Source: Arcobacter porcinus (GTDB lineage Bacteria; Campylobacterota; Campylobacteria; Campylobacterales; Arcobacteraceae). Taken from it: DNA of 64,000 nucleotides. The position numbers and the translations under genes were made by a program. Location: assembly GCF_004299785.2 (NCBI RefSeq), contig NZ_CP036246.2, positions 1,736,001 to 1,800,000 on the forward strand. Direction: 5' to 3'. Under the pieces are notes generated by a model. It worked only from the letters and a program-made list of their open reading frames with translations. It was not told the DNA's origin and made no database searches. Positions 56,985 through 64,000 of this stretch are shown here, piece by piece. Every line of letters starts with the position of its first letter. The first letter of the stretch is position 1.

Positions 56985-58157
56985 ATGGATAAGATAATAG
57001 ATATTTTAGACTCTATTGCATATGAAAAAGGTTTGAAAATAACTGATGTTGAGAGTGCTTTAAAAGAAGCTCTTATAAAAACTGCTCAAAAAATGGTTGA
57101 TCATAGTTTAGTATTTGATGCAAAACTTGATAGAGCAAATAAAAAACTAACTCTTTTACAAAAAATAGAAGTTGTAGCAAATGATGACAAAAGACTTTTC
57201 GAAGATATTTTAGATGAAGAAGGAAAAGTTTTAAATAAAGAGAACTTTATAAAAATAGATGAAGCAAAATCTATAAATAGTGAGTTAGAACTTGGAGATT
57301 TTTTAAGCTATGAATTAGAGTTTGAAAATATGGGAAGAAATGCAGCTGTTATTTTATCTAGCAATTTTGAATATAGACTTCAGAGATTTATTGAAGAAAA
57401 TATTATGGCGAAATATAAAGAAAAAGTTGGAAAAACTATATCAGGTGTTGTTACAAGAATAGATAAAGCTGATAATACTTTTATTGATATAGCAGAGATA
57501 AAAGGTATTTTACAAAGAAAAAATAGAATCAAAGGTGAGAAGTTTAGAGTTGGAGATACTTTAAAAGCTGTTGTTAGAAGTGTGAATATTGATAAAAATT
57601 TTGGTCTTATTATAGAACTATCAAGAACTAGCCCTAAATTCTTAGAAAATCTTTTAACTACTGAAGTTCCTGAGCTTAAAGATGAAAAAATTGTGATTGA
57701 AGCAAGTGCTAGAATTCCTGGTTCAAGATCTAAAATTGCTCTTAGTACAAAAATCCCAACTATTGATGCAATTGGTGCTGTTGTTGGAGTAAAAGGAGTT
57801 AGAATAAACTCTGTTTCAAAAGAGTTAAATGGTGAAAATATTGATTGTGTTGAATATTCAACTGTTCCTGAGATGTTTATTGCAAGAGCATTAAGTCCTG
57901 CATCTGTAAATAGTGTAAAAATTGAGTTTGAACCAAAAGATGGAGAAAAAGGGAAAGCTATTGCTACAATTAATAGTGATCAAAAATCAAAAGCAATCGG
58001 AAAAGAGGGTTTAAATATTAGACTTGCTTCTATGCTTACAAAATATGATATTGAAATCAAAGAGATTGGTTCTTTAACACCAAGTTTAGATAATGGTGAA
58101 ACAAAAAAAGATGATATAAAAGCTGATTCTTCTGCCCTAGAAGCTCTATTTAAATAA
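56985..58157 (+). CDS. nusA: transcription termination/antitermination factor NusA
   Basis: Starting from ATG 56985 this is a 390-residue protein. The frame is open further upstream to a TTG at 56942 region, but AAGGGA precedes the ATG and NusA proteins start near MDKIIDILDSIAYEKG. It has the N-terminal RNA polymerase-binding domain, S1 domain (VGKTISGVVTRIDKAD) and two KH domains (VGVKGVRINSVSKELNGE; IGKEGLNIRLASML). It lacks the C-terminal acidic repeats of E. coli NusA. cysS starts one base after its stop. Confidence 0.95.
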   Translation: MDKIIDILDSIAYEKGLKITDVESALKEALIKTAQKMVDHSLVFDAKLDRANKKLTLLQKIEVVANDDKRLFEDILDEEGKVLNKENFIKIDEAKSINSELELGDFLSYELEFENMGRNAAVILSSNFEYRLQRFIEENIMAKYKEKVGKTISGVVTRIDKADNTFIDIAEIKGILQRKNRIKGEKFRVGDTLKAVVRSVNIDKNFGLIIELSRTSPKFLENLLTTEVPELKDEKIVIEASARIPGSRSKIALSTKIPTIDAIGAVVGVKGVRINSVSKELNGENIDCVEYSTVPEMFIARALSPASVNSVKIEFEPKDGEKGKAIATINSDQKSKAIGKEGLNIRLASMLTKYDIEIKEIGSLTPSLDNGETKKDDIKADSSALEALFK

Positions 58158-58158
58158 T

Positions 58159-59559
58159 ATGAAAAAAATATTTATTTTTGATTCAGTAAAAAAAGAGAAA
58201 GTAGAATTTACTTCAATAAAAGAAAATATTGTAAAAATCTATGTTTGTGGACCTACTGTTTATGATAATTCTCACTTAGGTCATGCAAGAAGTGCTATTG
58301 CTTTTGATTTACTTCATAGAGTTTTAAAAGTGAATGATTATGAAGTAGTTATGACAAAAAATTTTACAGATATTGATGATAAGATTATAAAAAAAATGAA
58401 TGAAAATGGTAAATCTTTAGAAAAGATTACAAACTATTATATAGATTTATATAAAAAAGATATGGAACTTTTAAATATTTTACCAAACAGTATAGAACCA
58501 AAAGCGACTCAGAATCTTGAAGAGATGAAAGAGATGATTGAAAATCTACTTAAAAAAGATATTGCATATAAAACTGAATCATCTATCTATTTTGATGTTT
58601 CAAAAGATAATTTATATGGAACTTTATCAAATAAAATAAGCAATGAAACTCAAGCAAGAGTTGAAAGTGATAAAGAAAAAAGAAATAGTGCTGATTTTGC
58701 TTTATGGAAATTTGAAAAAGCAAACGATGTAGCATTTGATTCAAGTTTTGGAAAAGGTCGTCCAGGTTGGCATATTGAATGTAGTGCTATGATTAAAAAG
58801 CATTTAGCTTATAGTGATGAAAAATATCAAATTGATATTCATTGTGGAGGAGCTGATTTACTCTTTCCTCATCATGAAAATGAAGCAAGTCAAACAAGAT
58901 GTGACAATGGTCAAACTTTGGCAAAATATTGGATGCATAATGGATTTGTAAATATAAATGGTGAGAAAATGAGTAAATCTTTAGGTAACTCATTTTTCTT
59001 AAAAGATGTTTTAAAATCTTATAGCGGTGAAGTTGTAAGGTTCTATCTTTTGAGTACACATTATAGAGCTGACTTATCTTTTAATGAAGAAGATTTAATA
59101 GCTTCAAAGAAACGGCTTGATAAACTTTATAGAGTTAAAAAAAGAGTTTATGGAGTAAATCCAAATCAAAATGATAAAGATTTTGAAGATAAAATATTAA
59201 AAGCTTTAAATGATGATTTAAATACATCTATTGCCTTATCAATTATTGATGAATTTATATCAAGTTCAAATGATAATTTAGATAAAAATCCAAAAGATAA
59301 AGTTTTAAAACAAAAAATTGTATCAAATATAGAGTTTATAGAAAAAACTATTGGTATTGGTGGAAGTGATGCTTTTGAATATTTTCAATTTGGTATTGAT
59401 GAAGCATTAAAAGACAAAATTGAGAATCTTATAAAAGAGAGAAAAGAAGCTAAAGAAGCTAAAGATTTTCTACAAGCAGATAAAATAAGAGAAGAGCTTT
59501 CAAGTTTAGAAATATCTATTATGGATACTATCAATGGAACTGTTTGGGAAAAATTATAA
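58159..59559 (+). CDS. cysS: cysteinyl-tRNA synthetase
   Basis: This 466-residue class I synthetase has YVCGPTVYDNSHLGHARS (HIGH-type motif with zinc Cys), WHIECSAM and HCGGADLLFPHHENE (zinc ligands), and KMSKSLGN. It charges tRNA-Cys. Length is normal. It follows nusA by one base, so they form one operon. It ends in a hairpin against the opposing gene at 59554. Confidence 0.97.
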   Translation: MKKIFIFDSVKKEKVEFTSIKENIVKIYVCGPTVYDNSHLGHARSAIAFDLLHRVLKVNDYEVVMTKNFTDIDDKIIKKMNENGKSLEKITNYYIDLYKKDMELLNILPNSIEPKATQNLEEMKEMIENLLKKDIAYKTESSIYFDVSKDNLYGTLSNKISNETQARVESDKEKRNSADFALWKFEKANDVAFDSSFGKGRPGWHIECSAMIKKHLAYSDEKYQIDIHCGGADLLFPHHENEASQTRCDNGQTLAKYWMHNGFVNINGEKMSKSLGNSFFLKDVLKSYSGEVVRFYLLSTHYRADLSFNEEDLIASKKRLDKLYRVKKRVYGVNPNQNDKDFEDKILKALNDDLNTSIALSIIDEFISSSNDNLDKNPKDKVLKQKIVSNIEFIEKTIGIGGSDAFEYFQFGIDEALKDKIENLIKERKEAKEAKDFLQADKIREELSSLEISIMDTINGTVWEKL

Positions 59560-59571
59560 TCTTTTCTCAAA
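59543..59571 (+). terminator. hairpin across the cysS stop codon
   Basis: TTTGGGAAAA (59543-59552) pairs with 59562-59571 with one G-U pair around a 9-base loop that contains the cysS stop. On the minus strand the same place has a mismatch, so it favours the cysS direction. Confidence 0.5.
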
Positions 59572-59751
59572 CTCTTTAAGTAGTTTTGGCATCATCTCTC
59601 CTATATCTTTAAAATCATAATTAAAACTATATTTTACAAGCTCATATAATTCATGATTTTTATACTTTTTATGCCACTTTTCTTCTTTATTATTATATAA
59701 ATTATAATACTCAAAACGGAGTTTAAAAGCCTCTTTTAATCTATCTTTCAT
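59554..59751 (-). CDS. hypothetical 65-residue protein
   Basis: I do not recognise this short protein. It is helical, rich in Lys, Glu and Tyr (FEYYNLYNNKEEKWHKKYKNH), and has no membrane segment. No good ribosome binding site is seen before its ATG. It lies downstream of the rpsR terminator and overlaps the 3' end of cysS by 6 bases. It is plausibly real because its frame fills the gap with normal residue content. Confidence 0.5.
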   Translation of the reverse strand: MKDRLKEAFKLRFEYYNLYNNKEEKWHKKYKNHELYELVKYSFNYDFKDIGEMMPKLLKEFEKRL

Positions 59752-59778
59752 TTGTAATTCTTATTATTTTAAGAAATA

Positions 59779-59810
59779 AAAAAGGCTAGAAGATAACTCC
59801 TAGCCTTTTT
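59779..59810 (-). terminator. Rho-independent terminator after rpsR
   Basis: AAAAAGGCTAG (59779-59789) pairs perfectly with 59800-59810 around a 10-base loop. On the minus strand it is followed by a T run (TTTTTTATTT). It ends the rpsR transcript 22 bases past the stop. Confidence 0.88.
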
Positions 59811-59831
59811 ATTTTATTCTACTTAAACTTA

Positions 59832-60098
59832 TTAAATAAATGATTTTGAATAAGCTGTATCTGTAAGATTTTGAGTATCAACTACATAAGGTACAAGTGC
59901 CATATGTCTTGCTCTTTTGATTGCTTTCTCTACCATTTCTTGAGCATTTTTAGAATTCCCTGTAAGTCTTCTAGGCATAATTTTACCTCTTTCACTCATA
60001 GAAATTTTTAATAAATCAATATTTTTGTAATCAATAAAATCAATTTTCATCTCTGTATATTTACAAGATTTTTTTCCATATTTTCTTTTTTCTGACAT
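59832..60098 (-). CDS. rpsR: ribosomal protein S18
   Basis: This 88-residue protein has the S18 core [15 protein letters not shown], followed by [21 protein letters not shown] precedes the ATG. In most bacteria rpsR is in an operon with rpsF and often ssb, but here it has its own promoter and a leader of about 100 bases, and neither partner is upstream. It belongs to the small ribosomal subunit, next to S6. Confidence 0.96.
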   Translation of the reverse strand: MSEKRKYGKKSCKYTEMKIDFIDYKNIDLLKISMSERGKIMPRRLTGNSKNAQEMVEKAIKRARHMALVPYVVDTQNLTDTAYSKSFI

Positions 60099-60213
60099 TT
60101 TATCTCCTTTTTTCTAAAACGGTTAGCACAACACTAACAGTGTAAATAACAAATTTGGATTTTAGCTAACACCCAATAAAGCGGTAACTATTTGTTAGAT
60201 ATATGCAATTATA
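60099..60213 (-). promoter_or_regulatory. rpsR promoter and structured leader
   Basis: TATAAT on the minus strand (60208-60213) gives a start near 60201 and a leader of about 103 bases. The leader holds several complementary pieces: CTAACA near its 5' end with TGTTAG in its middle, GTTAGC with GCTAAC, and a GTTAG/CTAAC hairpin followed by CCG close to the ribosome binding site. Such competing pairings suit autoregulation by ribosomal protein. The rest of the gap to 60392 is AT-rich and holds no gene I can support. Confidence 0.5.
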
Positions 60214-60392
60214 GCAAAAAAATCTTAAAAATTGTAAATAAACTTATTTAATAGCTCTTTTTTTATGTTTTTATTTACACTTTTATATTATTAGTATAAT
60301 ACCCCAAGAAAATTGAACAATTTTTTGTAAAGTTTTATTCTCTTAGAGTAAAATTTGAAGATAAAATCGAAGAATCAAAAATTAGTATAAAA

Positions 60393-60635
60393 ATGACACA
60401 ATATAGTGCAGAATTTAAAACCAAAATAGTATTGGAAGTTTTAAAAGGTGATAAGACTATTAATGAGATTGAAAGTGAATATAATATTATTCCAAAGAAT
60501 ATTCAAAATTGGAAAAATGTATTTTTAGCAAATGCTGTGGTAGCTATGAAAAAACTCACTGCTACTGCATTTCCTAACAATCTCTCAGAATTGCTCAAAA
60601 ACAGATTAAAAATTTATAGAAGAGTATTTGAGTAA
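60393..60635 (+). pseudogene. truncated IS3-type transposase OrfA
   Basis: The first 48 residues (YSAEFKTKIVLEVLKGDKT, then NIIPKNIQNWKNVFLANA) are the helix-turn-helix N-terminus of IS3/IS150-type OrfA. From about residue 50 the sequence no longer resembles the family, and no OrfB (integrase) gene follows. It is a remnant of an insertion event beside rpsR. No paired terminal repeats were found. Confidence 0.65.
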
Positions 60636-60897
60636 TAAGCCATTTCTATATTGGAATAATACAACCTCTAAAATACTGAATTTTAATTATTTTTGCTTCA
60701 AGTTAGATGGAGTTTTTATATTTCATAATCCATTTGCAAAATATCCATTGCAAAACGAAGTATTTAAAAACAAAAGAATTCGACAAGTTAGCTATAGTAT
60801 CGATACAAATGAAATTTTTGATTATCTTGAAGACAAACATTTGACTCAACGTCTAATTTTAATATGTTATGAAAAAACCCTGTATAATTCAAAATAG
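60628..60897 (+). CDS. short hypothetical or broken reading frame
   Basis: This 89-residue frame starts at a TTG with no ribosome binding site and overlaps the transposase remnant by 8 bases. It resembles no family I know. It may be the remainder of a gene broken by the insertion. Base content is like its neighbours. Low confidence that it is a working gene. Confidence 0.25.
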   Translation: MSNKPFLYWNNTTSKILNFNYFCFKLDGVFIFHNPFAKYPLQNEVFKNKRIRQVSYSIDTNEIFDYLEDKHLTQRLILICYEKTLYNSK

Positions 60898-60915
60898 AAT
60901 ACTTATTACTAAATT

Positions 60916-61803
60916 TTAAATTATTAAATCAAACTTAAATTTTTTTGGATTTTCATCAACAGGATAAAAACTTTTTATTTCATAAACGACTGTTTCAAAA
61001 GGCTTATCTATTTTGATTCTTTTTTCAAAATCAAATCCCATAAGCCAATTACACTCGATTTCTAATTCATCAACATATTTTATGACAAATAATCCATCTT
61101 CATCAATCACTTCTAAAATACTATCATTGAGAGCTATATTTTTTATATATTCAAAAAAACTTTTATCAATAAAAAAACTATTACCTTTCAATCCTGCTTT
61201 AGATCCAAGGCTTTCAAGAATATAAGATTTTGATAAAGCAGTATTCATTTGTAATTGTCTAGGATTGTGCATTAAAGTATAATCACCAGTATTTATGGCT
61301 AATTGTGATTTTTCATTTATGTCTCTTTTTGTATAGTTATAGACTAAATCATCTACTGTAATTTCATCTAAAAAGCTATTAAATCTTTCACCATATGATA
61401 AAACTGTTCTAGCTCCAATTTCATCGCTTTTATTTACATTAATATGTGAAATAATAACAGTTCTAATCCACATTGAAATTTCATATATGTGATTGTTTAA
61501 TGGATAACAATTCATTACAGATGAAGATTCATTATAAACTAATGGAATTGTTCTTACAACAGCATCATTTAAAATAAAAATGTACTCATTTAAAGAAGAA
61601 ATATTAAGATAGTGTTGTCTATAGAAATTTTTTAACCTTAAATCAATTTTTTCCCATTGTTCTTGATTTAATATCCATCCATTTTTACAAAAATCATTAC
61701 TAAAACCTAATAGGTCACTCCAAACTGTTAAGTTTTTTATTAACTCAAATTTTTTATGTTGAGATTTTTTATCTTTTTCATCCAATCCAGAAAAATATTC
61801 CAT
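60916..61803 (-). CDS. unknown protein coupled to AbiV-like gene
   Basis: I do not recognise this 295-residue protein. It is soluble, acidic to neutral, without signal or membrane segments, and has no visible nuclease or NTPase motif. The middle has a patch YTLMHNPRQLQMNTALSKS, and the end is beta-rich. Its ATG overlaps the TAA of the AbiV-like gene by one base (TAATG), so the two are translated together. In a defence setting it could be a partner or antitoxin for the HEPN protein, but this is inference. Confidence 0.75.
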   Translation of the reverse strand: MEYFSGLDEKDKKSQHKKFELIKNLTVWSDLLGFSNDFCKNGWILNQEQWEKIDLRLKNFYRQHYLNISSLNEYIFILNDAVVRTIPLVYNESSSVMNCYPLNNHIYEISMWIRTVIISHINVNKSDEIGARTVLSYGERFNSFLDEITVDDLVYNYTKRDINEKSQLAINTGDYTLMHNPRQLQMNTALSKSYILESLGSKAGLKGNSFFIDKSFFEYIKNIALNDSILEVIDEDGLFVIKYVDELEIECNWLMGFDFEKRIKIDKPFETVVYEIKSFYPVDENPKKFKFDLII

Positions 61804-62462
61804 TAATCAATATCTTTTAATTTTTCTAAATTTTTATAGTATTCTTCAAAACGCTTTTTTTCTAAATATTTAGCTTGTTTAATTAATCTTTTATAAGATA
61901 TATTATCTAATATTTCATCATTTGTTTTGAAAATTATATCTTTAAATGCTTTATCAAATTTTTCTTTTGGAGCTTCTTTCCAATAAATGAGAGAATCAAT
62001 AATTTTATTAACATTTGTTATTTTTAAAATAGTGTAAATTGACAAATCAACAGTTCGTTTTGATATATGTTCTGAAATAGCTTCACTTGGAGACTGAAAT
62101 TTACTATCTTTCCAACCAACATATAAACTATTATTTTTTCTTTCATTTATTGTTTCTACAAATTTATCTTTTTGTCTATGTAAAGCTATAGGAAATGAAA
62201 AAAATTCAATTTTTGATTTATGACTATTTAGCCTTTTTTGTAATTTTTTATTATCATATTCTTTACCAGCAATTACTTCAATACCAATTCGAAATAAGAT
62301 ATACAACTTACTAATTTCTTCTCTTGCTATATGTGATAAAGTATACGCTCTAGCAAAATATTTATTATTCAATAATAGCTCAGCCTCATCTGCTAAAGAT
62401 TGTGCATTTAATGTAATTTTCACCATACCATCAATAATATCATCTACTGTAATATGTTGCAT
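61803..62462 (-). CDS. AbiV-like HEPN-domain protein
   Basis: This 219-residue helical protein has the AbiV-type pattern: NAQSLADEAELLLNNKYFARA, AYTLSHIAREEISKLYI at about residues 39-55, and RLNSHKSK at about 77-84 (Arg-x3-His followed by Lys-x-Lys), resembling HEPN motifs. Lactococcal AbiV blocks phage protein synthesis and aborts infection. It sits between HsdR and the overlapping unknown gene. The call rests on pattern recognition and was not tested by search. Confidence 0.7.
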   Translation of the reverse strand: MQHITVDDIIDGMVKITLNAQSLADEAELLLNNKYFARAYTLSHIAREEISKLYILFRIGIEVIAGKEYDNKKLQKRLNSHKSKIEFFSFPIALHRQKDKFVETINERKNNSLYVGWKDSKFQSPSEAISEHISKRTVDLSIYTILKITNVNKIIDSLIYWKEAPKEKFDKAFKDIIFKTNDEILDNISYKRLIKQAKYLEKKRFEEYYKNLEKLKDID

Positions 62463-62511
62463 TTTAATCCGTTCTTATAATCATTATTTCGAATATTTTT
62501 ATAATATGTAA

Positions 62512-64000
62512 TCATTTCTCATAAAACTTATCCACAAACCCAACAATCTTATCAAGAACTCTTGTCACTATCATTTTTCTCTCTAGATATTTTGGAGCAA
62601 TATTTAATGTTTTAGCAATATCATTTGGAAGTGGTTCTCTTTGTTCATAAATATATGTATCAACTACTTTTTTTAGTTCATCTTTATTTAGATTTTCTTC
62701 ATTTGCAATTTGTTCAAATGCTTTTACTTTTTCTTCATCCCAGAATTTTATAAATTCATCTTCAATGCTATCACTGTTATCAATTTTTACTAGATTTTCA
62801 TTGATGAATTTTTCTATTAATTCTCGTTTACTTCTAAGTTGAGGGTTATTATTTAGTAAGTTTGAAATCTCTTCTTTTTGTTTAGCTTTTTGCTCTTCAT
62901 TTTCGCTTTCTTTAAATAAACCCAGAAGCTTTAAAATATATGTAACATTTATCTCATCTTTATGAATTAGCTCTAGTTCAAAGTCCACATCTTCTAGAAT
63001 AGATACTTTTTCTTTATTAGGATTAATGCTTGGTTTTAAATCAAGGTATTTACTCATATAATCTTCAAACTCTTGTTCTAATATCTTTAAATCATCCCAT
63101 TTAAAATCACTAAAACCACCTAAAACATTCTTTACTCTTAATAGTTCTCTAAATGCTTTTATAAACTCTAGTTTCTCTTCTTCACTATATAAATCACTAA
63201 CACTACCAACTGTTGGAACAATTAATTTTAAAGCATCATATTTTTCATTGAAAGTTTCTACATAACTTTCATATGGTTGCATTATAATTATCTCTTTTGC
63301 GTCTTTGTTTGAGAAAAGTGCAATTGCATCATCAGTAGCAGTTTTTAAATTTCTAAAACAAACTATATTACCTTGAGATTTTAATTCATTTAATATTCTA
63401 TTTGTTCTACTAAATGCTTGTATTAATCCATGATATTTTAAATTTTTATCAACATAAAGAGTATTTAGAGTTTTACTATCAAATCCAGTTAAAAACATAT
63501 TTACAACAAGTAAAATATCTATCTCTTTTTGTTTAACTCTTTTTGATAAATCATTATAGTAGTTATAAAAACTTTGAGAATCTTTTGTGGAGTATTTACA
63601 TCCAAAGATTTTATTATAATCATCAATAAACTCATCTAGTTTTTCTCTAGAGTGTTTATTTATATGCTCTTCATCAACAAATGCACCATTAGCTTCTTCT
63701 AAATCAACTATTCCTGTTGCATCTTTATCATCTTCATTTGCACTATATGAAAAGATTGTTGCAATTTTTAAATTATGGTTTTTGCTTTTAAATAGTTCAT
63801 AATATTTTATAAGCATTTCAACAGAACTTACACACATCATAGCTGTAAACTCTTTTGAGTGAGTTTTTCTATCATGATTTGCAATTATATAATCAACAAT
63901 TTTTTCAATTCTATCACTACTTTCAAGAAGCTCTTTTTTATCAATATCTTCAACAGCAATATCAATATTTGTAACACTATTTTCTTTTTGTTTATATTTA
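62512..64000 (-). CDS. hsdR: type I restriction enzyme HsdR, C-terminal part (cut by window end)
   Basis: The frame is open from the window edge to a stop at 62512, about 496 residues, all C-terminal; the ATG at 63840 is internal, because codons upstream (ending HSKEFTAMM) continue the same family. It has DILLVVNMFLTGFDSK and helicase motif VI QAFSRTNRIL, then a helical C-terminal region for complex assembly. HsdR is the DNA translocase and nuclease subunit. The nuclease and Walker A parts, and any hsdM and hsdS, lie beyond the window. Confidence 0.92.
   Translation of the reverse strand, partial: KYKQKENSVTNIDIAVEDIDKKELLESSDRIEKIVDYIIANHDRKTHSKEFTAMMCVSSVEMLIKYYELFKSKNHNLKIATIFSYSANEDDKDATGIVDLEEANGAFVDEEHINKHSREKLDEFIDDYNKIFGCKYSTKDSQSFYNYYNDLSKRVKQKEIDILLVVNMFLTGFDSKTLNTLYVDKNLKYHGLIQAFSRTNRILNELKSQGNIVCFRNLKTATDDAIALFSNKDAKEIIIMQPYESYVETFNEKYDALKLIVPTVGSVSDLYSEEEKLEFIKAFRELLRVKNVLGGFSDFKWDDLKILEQEFEDYMSKYLDLKPSINPNKEKVSILEDVDFELELIHKDEINVTYILKLLGLFKESENEEQKAKQKEEISNLLNNNPQLRSKRELIEKFINENLVKIDNSDSIEDEFIKFWDEEKVKAFEQIANEENLNKDELKKVVDTYIYEQREPLPNDIAKTLNIAPKYLERKMIVTRVLDKIVGFVDKFYEK

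Noticed and set aside
60099-60392. tRNA or ssb remnant next to rpsR
   Set aside because: No cloverleaf and no ssb-like frame were found; the gap is a promoter, leader and AT-rich filler.
63838-63840. Start of the type I restriction gene at the internal ATG
   Set aside because: The frame stays open to the window edge with HsdR-like sequence, so this Met is internal and the gene is cut by the window.
1-64000. CRISPR array
   Set aside because: No regularly spaced direct repeats were seen on reading the window.

Overview
The window is AT-rich and densely coded, and its content points to Campylobacterota, most likely Arcobacter sensu lato (Aliarcobacter-type). The evidence is conserved gene order recalled from Campylobacter and Helicobacter (fdxA-ndk-DUF177-rpmF-plsX-fabH; frdCAB followed by two dynamin-like GTPases; an HP0268-type gene beside miaB), a Wolinella-type dihaem fumarate reductase, futalosine-pathway menaquinone genes, and traits unlike C. 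jejuni: a complete NuoE/NuoF module, a full methylcitrate cluster and pyruvate kinase. No rRNA, tRNA or CRISPR array was seen. The species cannot be fixed from this window.

Layout. 1-3293 (+): ferredoxin C-terminus, ndk, DUF177 protein, rpmF, plsX, fabH, terminator. 3292-11708 (-): frdCAB, then two dynamin-like GTPases and a small unknown gene, separated from frdB by two tandem hairpins. 11888-26376 (-): nuoA-B-CD-E-F-gltA-G-H-I-J-K-L-M-N, with citrate synthase embedded in the complex I operon. 26377-26686: divergent promoter region. 26687-28501 (+): UbiD-type menaquinone decarboxylase, convergent with yjjP/yjjB. 29816-32042 (+): unknown gene, coaX, short-form hisG, methyltransferase, all overlapping. 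32164-34705: chemoreceptor facing a diguanylate cyclase. 34815-37150 (-): a MotA/MotB-like pair resembling ZorA/ZorB of Zorya, plus a possible 44-residue gene. 37219-39088: L,D-transpeptidase facing a D-2-hydroxyacid dehydrogenase. 39150-46342: helix-turn-helix protein divergent from prpB-prpC-acnD-prpF. 46367-49771: MltC-like lytic transglycosylase, pyk, thiS, yraN. 49914-53062 (+): bioF-like, carbonic anhydrase, small membrane protein, mqnE. 53084-56837 (-): bitopic unknown, DUF374 acyltransferase, miaB, HP0268-like gene. 56985-59559 (+): nusA, cysS. 59832-60098 (-): rpsR without ssb or rpsF. 60393-64000: accessory region with transposase remnant, an unknown gene coupled to an AbiV-like HEPN gene, and the C-terminal part of HsdR.

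How it works together. The first half is mostly respiration and membrane building: NADH dehydrogenase, quinol:fumarate reductase, menaquinone synthesis enzymes, citrate synthase, and fatty acid/phospholipid initiation. The middle adds propionate use through the methylcitrate cycle under an apparently local regulator. The accessory end looks like the edge of a defence island. Every convergent junction between credible genes carries a hairpin at or across the stop codons, a compact way to end transcription on both sides.

The best candidates for undescribed biology are the overlapping AbiV/unknown gene pair, the orphan Zorya-like motor pair, and the prp-divergent regulator with its TACAA/TTGTA sites. 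Functions are assigned by motif recognition and remembered family knowledge; no database search was run.
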